A DNA stretch of 7,599 nt from Pseudobdellovibrionaceae bacterium (GTDB taxonomy: Bacteria; Bdellovibrionota; Bdellovibrionia; Bdellovibrionales; Bdellovibrionaceae): NCBI GenBank assembly GCA_947374445.1, contig CANCBY010000115.1, forward strand, positions 1-7,599, written 5' to 3'. Position numbers and translations under genes: made by a program. A model generated the notes under the pieces. It was not told the DNA's origin, searched no databases, and was given only the letters and a program-made list of their open reading frames with translations. Positions 1-4,809 of this stretch are shown in pieces. How positions within the stretch are numbered: the first letter of the stretch is position 1; each line of letters opens with the position of its first letter.

Positions 1-1
1 T

Positions 2-1363
2 CTCCGTAGCCTATTCGTGCGAGTAGCCATTGCAACATTTTTAATCTACATGGCGGGTGGAGTAATAGTCAGTGTTGTTGCAATTCAAGGTGCTCAACGT
101 GACGTTGCAGCAGATTTCAACGAATTAATTTCAAACTCAGTTGCCGAAATGGTTTCTGAAGCATTAAAGCTCGGGTCGTTTGTTGAGGCGAGAGCCAGGA
201 TTCAAAAATTTATAGATAAAGGCGTATTTGTTTGTGCTGATCTCGATTACGATGGAATGCCTCTTTCAAAATGTATTTCGAACAAAGATAATTTAAGGCC
301 TTTTGCCGTTACGATGAAACTTAGCGAGCAAATTGGGTTTCGAAATCCTGTATTGACTACATACGTCGACGAAAGGAAGCTCAGTAGTTCTGCATTCAAA
401 CGCAGCTTGGAGATTTTATTGTACGTCTTGGCGTTTGGATTCTTCTTTCTTTTCCTTCTGGCCTTCTTTCTCAGAAAATTTGTCGCTGAAATTCAAAGTG
501 TATCCGATGAAATTCATGGAATAGAAAAATTCCAAGGCCAAGAAAGCTTCGTTACTGAAATTAACATTTTAAGAAAAAGAATGGCCGAATACATTTCACT
601 AAAGCAACGAGAAGCACATGCGGATGTTCTCATGCAAACCTCAAGGCAAGTGTCTCATGACATTAGATCTCCGCTCTCCGCATTAAATATTGCAATGCAT
701 GGATTGTCTGAAATTTCCGAGGAAAGGAGAGTTTTGATTCATAGTGCAGTTCAAAGGATTAATAATATTGCAAATGACCTTTTGCAAAAAGGCAAACAAG
801 CTCAAGGCCAAGAAGGTATCCCTCAATCGAACCATAACAAAGTTTTTAATTCTTCGGATCCACACGTCAAAGAATTTCAAACAAAAAACATTTTTTTGCC
901 AATAATCGTCGGCAACATAGTTTCAGAAAAGCGCATCCAATTTCGAGATAAATTGAATGTAAAGGTGGAGGCTGATCTAAAAGAATCTGAAGAGGCGTTT
1001 GTCGTGGCAGATGAAACTGAATTTGGTAGGTTAATTTCAAATTTGGTGAACAATTCGGTCGAGTCTTTTTCCGATAACATGGGAGAGGTTTTCGTTGCCG
1101 TGAGAGCATATCAAAGCGAGGTCCTGTTAATGGTCAGCGATAATGGCAAAGGAATACCCTCACATATTTTGGCAAGGCTTGGCGAACATGGCATTAGTTA
1201 TGGCAAAAAAGGTACAGAGTCCGGCAGCGGTTTGGGTATATATCATGCAAAAAAAACTGTTGAAGAATGGGGTGGAAAATTTGAAGTTCGTTCTCGCGAA
1301 GGTATTGGGACCGCTATTGAAATTAAATTGCCTAAAAGCGCAGCAGCTCGCCAGAAACTATAA
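2..1363 (+). CDS. Membrane sensor histidine kinase (5'-truncated by window edge)
   Basis: A two-component sensor kinase that should autophosphorylate on His and pass the phosphate to a response regulator not present here. Residues are numbered from the GTG at 17, but the frame stays open to base 2 (encoding LRSLF before it), so the true start is probably outside the window. TM1 is about residues 3-23, an extracytoplasmic sensor about 24-130 (Cys73, Cys86), and TM2 about 131-152. No clear HAMP domain follows, only a helical linker. The H-box SHDIRSPL has phospho-acceptor His214. The ATPase domain shows an N-box NLVNN (342-346), G1 DNGKG (375-379) and G2 GSGLG (403-407). A polar, low-conservation linker (about 255-285) separates DHp and ATPase parts. 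The lid lacks a standard F-box and reads GISYGKKGTESGSGLG. Its stop lies 20 bp from the stop of the convergent gene. Kinase identity is secure; the signal sensed is unknown. Confidence 0.93.
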   Translation, partial: LRSLFVRVAIATFLIYMAGGVIVSVVAIQGAQRDVAADFNELISNSVAEMVSEALKLGSFVEARARIQKFIDKGVFVCADLDYDGMPLSKCISNKDNLRPFAVTMKLSEQIGFRNPVLTTYVDERKLSSSAFKRSLEILLYVLAFGFFFLFLLAFFLRKFVAEIQSVSDEIHGIEKFQGQESFVTEINILRKRMAEYISLKQREAHADVLMQTSRQVSHDIRSPLSALNIAMHGLSEISEERRVLIHSAVQRINNIANDLLQKGKQAQGQEGIPQSNHNKVFNSSDPHVKEFQTKNIFLPIIVGNIVSEKRIQFRDKLNVKVEADLKESEEAFVVADETEFGRLISNLVNNSVESFSDNMGEVFVAVRAYQSEVLLMVSDNGKGIPSHILARLGEHGISYGKKGTESGSGLGIYHAKKTVEEWGGKFEVRSREGIGTAIEIKLPKSAAARQKL

Positions 1364-1383
1364 ACTCAAGATTTTGTCCTGCA

Positions 1384-1812
1384 TTACTTATGAATGTGAC
1401 CTTTGGACTTCAAGCTCAAAAGATATGGTGTCGAAACAACATCCTTGCCCAGTAAACAAAAACTCTGCTTGTGTCGTCGCCCCTGATATTCCAAAAACAT
1501 CACGCGAGCCTTACCACCATAGGATTGGCAAAGCCAAGAGCCTGGCTGACCTTGGGTTTTGTATACGAGAGGGGCTATGTCTGCTTTCGCACGGTTGGCA
1601 AGCTCACAATTTTTTTCGCAGCTTTTTGAAACGATGTGAATAAACTCTTTGTCGAAGCAAAATGCGACTTCCTCTTTTTTTGAAAATTCGCCGCGCATTT
1701 CTACATAAATTAGCCTGGCCTGATCGCAATTCATCGGGCCGGTGGGCGCAAGATGCGTAAGATCTATAGCAAACGCGGAGCTTAGCAGTAATGAAAAAAT
1801 TGAGAGCACCAC
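1384..1812 (-). CDS. Small exported protein with six cysteines, downstream of the C1A protease
   Basis: I do not recognise this protein with confidence. Residues 1-15 form a hydrophobic signal peptide with an AFA|I-like cleavage site, but its n-region has no Lys or Arg, which is unusual. The mature part of about 127 residues has six cysteines (29, 52, 65, 69, 95, 119), enough for three disulfides in the periplasm or outside the cell. The C-terminal part, GSWLCQSYGGKARV then QSFCLL, loosely resembles the Cys...Gly-Gly...Cys layout of small DUF333-type secreted domains; this is a weak visual likeness. Two GTG codons in tandem (1812 and 1809) can start it; a GGGG stretch at 1815-1818 lies 2 nt from the first and 5 nt from the second, so 1809 fits a ribosome site better. 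It begins 8 bp after the protease stop, so the two are very likely co-transcribed. A partner, inhibitor or chaperone of the protease is possible but unproven. Confidence 0.75.
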   Translation of the reverse strand: MVLSIFSLLLSSAFAIDLTHLAPTGPMNCDQARLIYVEMRGEFSKKEEVAFCFDKEFIHIVSKSCEKNCELANRAKADIAPLVYKTQGQPGSWLCQSYGGKARVMFLEYQGRRHKQSFCLLGKDVVSTPYLLSLKSKGHIHK

Positions 1813-1820
1813 AACCCCGC

Positions 1821-2924
1821 TTACTGTTCAGCCCAACGACCGTCAACCATAGTATCTTTAAACAAATCAGATCGAATCGCCATCGCTCCCGACTTTAAGC
1901 AAATCTGCTGAGGAAAATCAGCCTGACAATGATCACCCCAAGAATTTTTGATTAAATAGTAGCAACTATTGGGCATTTCAGGAAAACGAGCTGCGCCCAC
2001 AACCACTGCCGCATGGCCCGCTACACGTCCATCCTTTGAATTTTTTTTCGCTTCAGACATTCGAGCTCTATTCATGACCGCACTAGACCCCAAAGACACC
2101 ATAACAGGATTACCATTTCGAATCTGCTCATCCAACTCAGCAAGGTTGCCGCTTGACTTCATCTTTAACGGGGGAAATTTAATGCGCTGATTGGCAGGGC
2201 AAGATTTTTCATTCAAAAGCTTGAATGCCTCAAAAGAATTCGACTGCTTTTTCATTTGACTTATAAGCTTTAAGACTTCCTCGGCATTCTTCTTAAGATT
2301 CGAAGCTGAGCTTGAGTTAGAATTTAAGCCTGGAGCTATAGTCAGACATTCCGGACACCAGTAAAGATCCGAAACACCTGCTTCCGTGCCACGAAGCTTG
2401 TTGAATGATTCTCCAAAACTAAGATATTTATCAAAGGCACCCGTTTCTTTTGGCAAAAACTCAGAAGGGAATTGCTTTTCAGCACAAAGTCCTAACTTAG
2501 CCATTCGGTCCGCCATTTGCTGAGAGTTTTCAATGATATCTAATCCATGTGCATCTATAAATTTCTCCACAGACAAAAAGTTTTGGCTCGATACCTCCGC
2601 AAGTTGCAGCATAATGTCCATCGCTGAGGCTCCAGACGAGTACATGCTAGTGCTTGGCCAAACTTTATTTTTTTTTGCATGATATGCCAAAAAGTCAGCC
2701 CACATATGGGCGTAGCAATTTCCAACACTATCTTGATCTCGACTGAAGGATTTAACATTTTTTGCATCATAACCTGGAAAGTCTGATTCTTCGATCCCAG
2801 GGCTAGATAGAGGGCATTCTTTATCGACGACAGTTGCTCCAACTGACGACGCCATAAAAAACTCTAGAAGAATAGAAAGAAATACAAGAAGATGAGCTCT
2901 TCTCAAATTAATTAAGCCAAGCAT
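1821..2924 (-). CDS. Exported papain-like (C1A family) cysteine protease
   Basis: A predicted secreted cysteine endopeptidase. Residues 1-30 look like a signal peptide (basic LRR, hydrophobic core, cut near SVGA|T). The C1 catalytic residues all appear in order: Gln64 (oxyanion hole) and Cys70 in DQDSVGNCYAH, His304 in VAGHAAVVVGA, and Asn327 in YLIKNSWG. Only about 15-30 residues separate the signal peptide from the catalytic core, so no I29-type inhibitory propeptide is visible. The catalytic domain is longer than papain's usual 210-220 residues because of an extra segment between Cys70 and His304 (around 110-260), which carries a WCPEC motif at 189-193. Eight further cysteines besides Cys70 could make disulfides. 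The ATG at 2924 is preceded by AGGA (2929-2932) with a short 4-nt gap, and it lies inside an inverted repeat (2916-2951). It is the first gene of a two-gene unit. Natural substrate is unknown; digestion of host or environmental protein is a plausible role. Confidence 0.92.
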   Translation of the reverse strand: MLGLINLRRAHLLVFLSILLEFFMASSVGATVVDKECPLSSPGIEESDFPGYDAKNVKSFSRDQDSVGNCYAHMWADFLAYHAKKNKVWPSTSMYSSGASAMDIMLQLAEVSSQNFLSVEKFIDAHGLDIIENSQQMADRMAKLGLCAEKQFPSEFLPKETGAFDKYLSFGESFNKLRGTEAGVSDLYWCPECLTIAPGLNSNSSSASNLKKNAEEVLKLISQMKKQSNSFEAFKLLNEKSCPANQRIKFPPLKMKSSGNLAELDEQIRNGNPVMVSLGSSAVMNRARMSEAKKNSKDGRVAGHAAVVVGAARFPEMPNSCYYLIKNSWGDHCQADFPQQICLKSGAMAIRSDLFKDTMVDGRWAEQ

Positions 2925-2951
2925 GAGTTCCTAAATAATAGCATGCTTGGC
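2916..2951. repeat. Perfect 10-bp inverted repeat over the protease promoter and start codon
   Basis: The arms GCCAAGCATG (2916-2925) and CATGCTTGGC (2942-2951) are exact reverse complements with a 16-bp spacer. On the protease strand the upstream arm lies between the candidate -35 and -10, the spacer contains the -10 and the AGGA motif, and the downstream arm contains the ATG start codon. As DNA it could be a repressor operator with half-sites 26 bp apart centre to centre. As RNA (if transcription starts upstream) it would be a 10-bp stem trapping the start codon with the ribosome site in the loop. On the plus strand it is followed by CTTTTTCTC and resembles an intrinsic terminator with a long loop. 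Confidence 0.7.
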
Positions 2952-2962
2952 CTTTTTCTCAA
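2935..2962 (-). promoter_or_regulatory. Candidate sigma70-type promoter of the protease unit
   Basis: Read on the minus strand, TTGAGA (2962-2957, 5 of 6 to TTGACA) is followed after 16 bp by TATTAT (2940-2935, 5 of 6 to TATAAT). A start site 6-7 bp beyond the -10 would fall near 2928, giving a leader of only about 3-5 nt before the ATG at 2924, so the message would be nearly leaderless and would lose most of the AGGA motif. That is odd enough to leave open a promoter further upstream. A weaker alternative is TTGTGC, 17 bp, CTTAAT further up in the same intergenic region. Confidence 0.45.
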
Positions 2963-3032
2963 TTAACTCCATTAAGTTTTCTAACAAAATCGAGCACAAG
3001 TGGCATTGAGCTAGACTTTTGTCGATAAAGAT
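2952..3032. other. Rest of divergent intergenic region, no confident plus-strand promoter
   Basis: This AT-rich stretch separates the protease unit from the rightward genes and must hold the promoter for the latter. The best plus-strand candidate, TTGAGC at 3006-3011 with a -10 near 3029 (AGATAT), would overlap the start codon at 3033 and is not convincing. The ribosome site before 3033 is also weak (AAAG at 3027-3030, 2 nt from the ATG). Confidence 0.4.
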
Positions 3033-4772
3033 ATGTGCGCGAACAAAAAAATTCAATTAGCCTCTACACTTACCGATAAAAGTACTGTGAAAAAAATTAG
3101 TGGTGCTTCGAAAGCTTTATTAGAGGTCGGCAAATATCGCATACCAGGTATCTTGCTTAGCCTTTTACCACTATACGCATCAGCCATAAGCTTAAGCAGC
3201 GATACAAGTATTGGAGTCCTAATGGTAGATGCGAACAACAAAAACCTCGGGCGCATTGTTGAGAGCAATAATGGCTCCAATCTAAACGCAGATGCAGGCG
3301 GTACTAGAGTAAAAATAAGCGAAAAGACTATTGCATTTACGGGAACAAAAGGCGAGCTGACCGTCGAGCGTAACAACTGCTTTAAAAATAGAACCGACCC
3401 AACAAAACAGACAAAGTGTAAACTGTACGATGAGTTCGCAAACATAAAATACCTAGACGACATAATACACAAGACAAAGATAGAATTCACCTCTTGCGGT
3501 GAAGTTTACGAACATATTCGCTTATTCAATGAACCAATTGATCAAAAAAAATTAGAAGAAAAAATTTCAAATTATTTTGGCGGTGATACTGCTTGCAGTG
3601 ACAAACACAAGAAAATATTAGCAAAAAAAATAGTTGAAAATCTTGAAAAAGAAAAAAATAACTACGAAAATAGCTTTAAAGTTGGCGCCAAAGAAGCTGC
3701 CCAAAAAGCATGGTCTGAAATTGATTTCATGAACACGCTAATGAATCCAGAAAATACGAATAGGCAGTTAAAATTAAAAATTGTCTGCAGCTCAAGCGAA
3801 GAACATGGAACTTCAAAATTAACCGAATCAACGATCAATTTGTTCCCAGACAATCCTGACTGGATATCTCTATTGAAGTCATACCATAGTTATTACGATA
3901 CAGCTGCTGACCAAAACAGTGAAATATTTAGAGTTAAAGCTTTAATAGGACAAACCCATAACACACAAGCCCAAGCCGCTACAACGTCCGTCACGCAACA
4001 AAACACCACAGCCATCGCTGCTCCCGCTAAGGCAACAGTCGCGGAAATACAAGATGTTGTCCGCACAAACAGCCCCAATGCTGGCAGCCTTGTTTCATCC
4101 TTCGCTAGCGAAGCTGCCGACCGCGCATATAGAGCAATCTCATCGGTGAACCCTGCGACGCTCAAAGCGATTGGTGCAAATCCGGCTTCGATACTCGCTC
4201 TTTCACAGGCAGCTCATGCAAGCACCACTCGCTTTGAAGTGACTTTACCCAAAAGCTTAACGAGCACCACTAACGGAAAACTCGCAAAATCCGACAACAC
4301 CGCGAACCAAAAAGCAACGACCTCGGCCACTGAAGACGACTCAGACGAAGACGCCCCTAAATCGACAAAAACGGCAAACACCCGCGCCCCTGCAAGCATG
4401 AAGGGCGGTGCCAATTTAGCCGCAACTTCAACAACCGATGGAACTTCGGCAGGCCTTAATATCGCAAGTGGCGATGGACCAAGCACAAGCTCGATGGATA
4501 AAAAAACAACGATGCTCAATCCAAAATCTCTAGCCGGCACCGACAAAACAGTGGTGGGCGAGCTGATGGACAAAAGGAAATCCAATGAATACCTAAAAAT
4601 ATTAGAGAGCAAAGACGAAAAAACCAAACCACAAAGACTGGCCTTACTTGCACGGCTTAAAAAAGATAAAATTCGTATTTTTGACAGCAAACAAAATCCT
4701 CTGGGCTACGACAAACAAGATGCGAACTATATATTCAGACAAAAAGACAACTACTTCGAAAGACTGAAATAA
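3033..4772 (+). CDS. Unrecognised exported protein with Ala/Ser/Thr-rich low-complexity middle
   Basis: I do not recognise this protein. A hydrophobic stretch ending in LYASA (about residues 37-51) looks like a signal peptide cut before ISLSS. With the ATG at 3033 its n-region would be over 30 residues; a GTG at 3087 (Val19) would give a more ordinary signal starting MKKISG, so the start is uncertain. Residues 52-300 look folded and are rich in Lys, Asn and Glu, with five cysteines (116, 129, 155, 188, 252). Residues about 305-500 are rich in Ala, Ser, Thr and Asn, with an acidic patch EDDSDEDAP (434-442), and look disordered. The last 70 residues are strongly charged and end in a Tyr/Phe-containing tail that looks conserved in style. 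Base use shifts too: A-rich through the first half, C-richer in the low-complexity part. It is first in a same-strand run, 37 bp before the cyclase gene. An envelope or secreted protein is likely; role unknown. Confidence 0.8.
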   Translation: MCANKKIQLASTLTDKSTVKKISGASKALLEVGKYRIPGILLSLLPLYASAISLSSDTSIGVLMVDANNKNLGRIVESNNGSNLNADAGGTRVKISEKTIAFTGTKGELTVERNNCFKNRTDPTKQTKCKLYDEFANIKYLDDIIHKTKIEFTSCGEVYEHIRLFNEPIDQKKLEEKISNYFGGDTACSDKHKKILAKKIVENLEKEKNNYENSFKVGAKEAAQKAWSEIDFMNTLMNPENTNRQLKLKIVCSSSEEHGTSKLTESTINLFPDNPDWISLLKSYHSYYDTAADQNSEIFRVKALIGQTHNTQAQAATTSVTQQNTTAIAAPAKATVAEIQDVVRTNSPNAGSLVSSFASEAADRAYRAISSVNPATLKAIGANPASILALSQAAHASTTRFEVTLPKSLTSTTNGKLAKSDNTANQKATTSATEDDSDEDAPKSTKTANTRAPASMKGGANLAATSTTDGTSAGLNIASGDGPSTSSMDKKTTMLNPKSLAGTDKTVVGELMDKRKSNEYLKILESKDEKTKPQRLALLARLKKDKIRIFDSKQNPLGYDKQDANYIFRQKDNYFERLK

Positions 4773-4809
4773 CAAACCCACACGCGTTAAAGAAAGAAAA
4801 TCCCCGAAA

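Noticed and set aside
1249..1256. Run of eight A in the kinase G2 region, a possible slippage or frameshift site
   Set aside because: The frame is intact and the motif after the run (VEEWGG, then GIGTAIEIKLP) is normal for the domain, so nothing suggests programmed slippage.
1364..1383. Search for a bidirectional terminator between the convergent stop codons
   Set aside because: Only 20 bp are available, and no stem longer than about 4 bp or clear T-run is visible.
1143..1643. A 166-codon plus-strand reading frame overlapping the kinase end and the small secreted protein gene
   Set aside because: It overlaps the ATPase domain of the kinase in another frame and then runs antisense to the six-cysteine protein. 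It shows no motif, signal or ribosome site.
3021..3028. GTCGATAA, 7 of 8 to the sigma28 (flagellar) -10 element
   Set aside because: No TAAA-type -35 lies 15 bp upstream, and the element ends only 4 bp before the start codon.
3053..3490. A 145-codon minus-strand reading frame
   Set aside because: It is antisense to the signal peptide and N-terminal part of the exported protein, with no supporting motif.
4214..4690. A 158-codon minus-strand reading frame with long hydrophobic runs
   Set aside because: It is antisense to the Ala/Ser/Thr-rich part of the 579-residue protein. Its Leu, Val and Ser runs are what the reverse strand of such codons produces.
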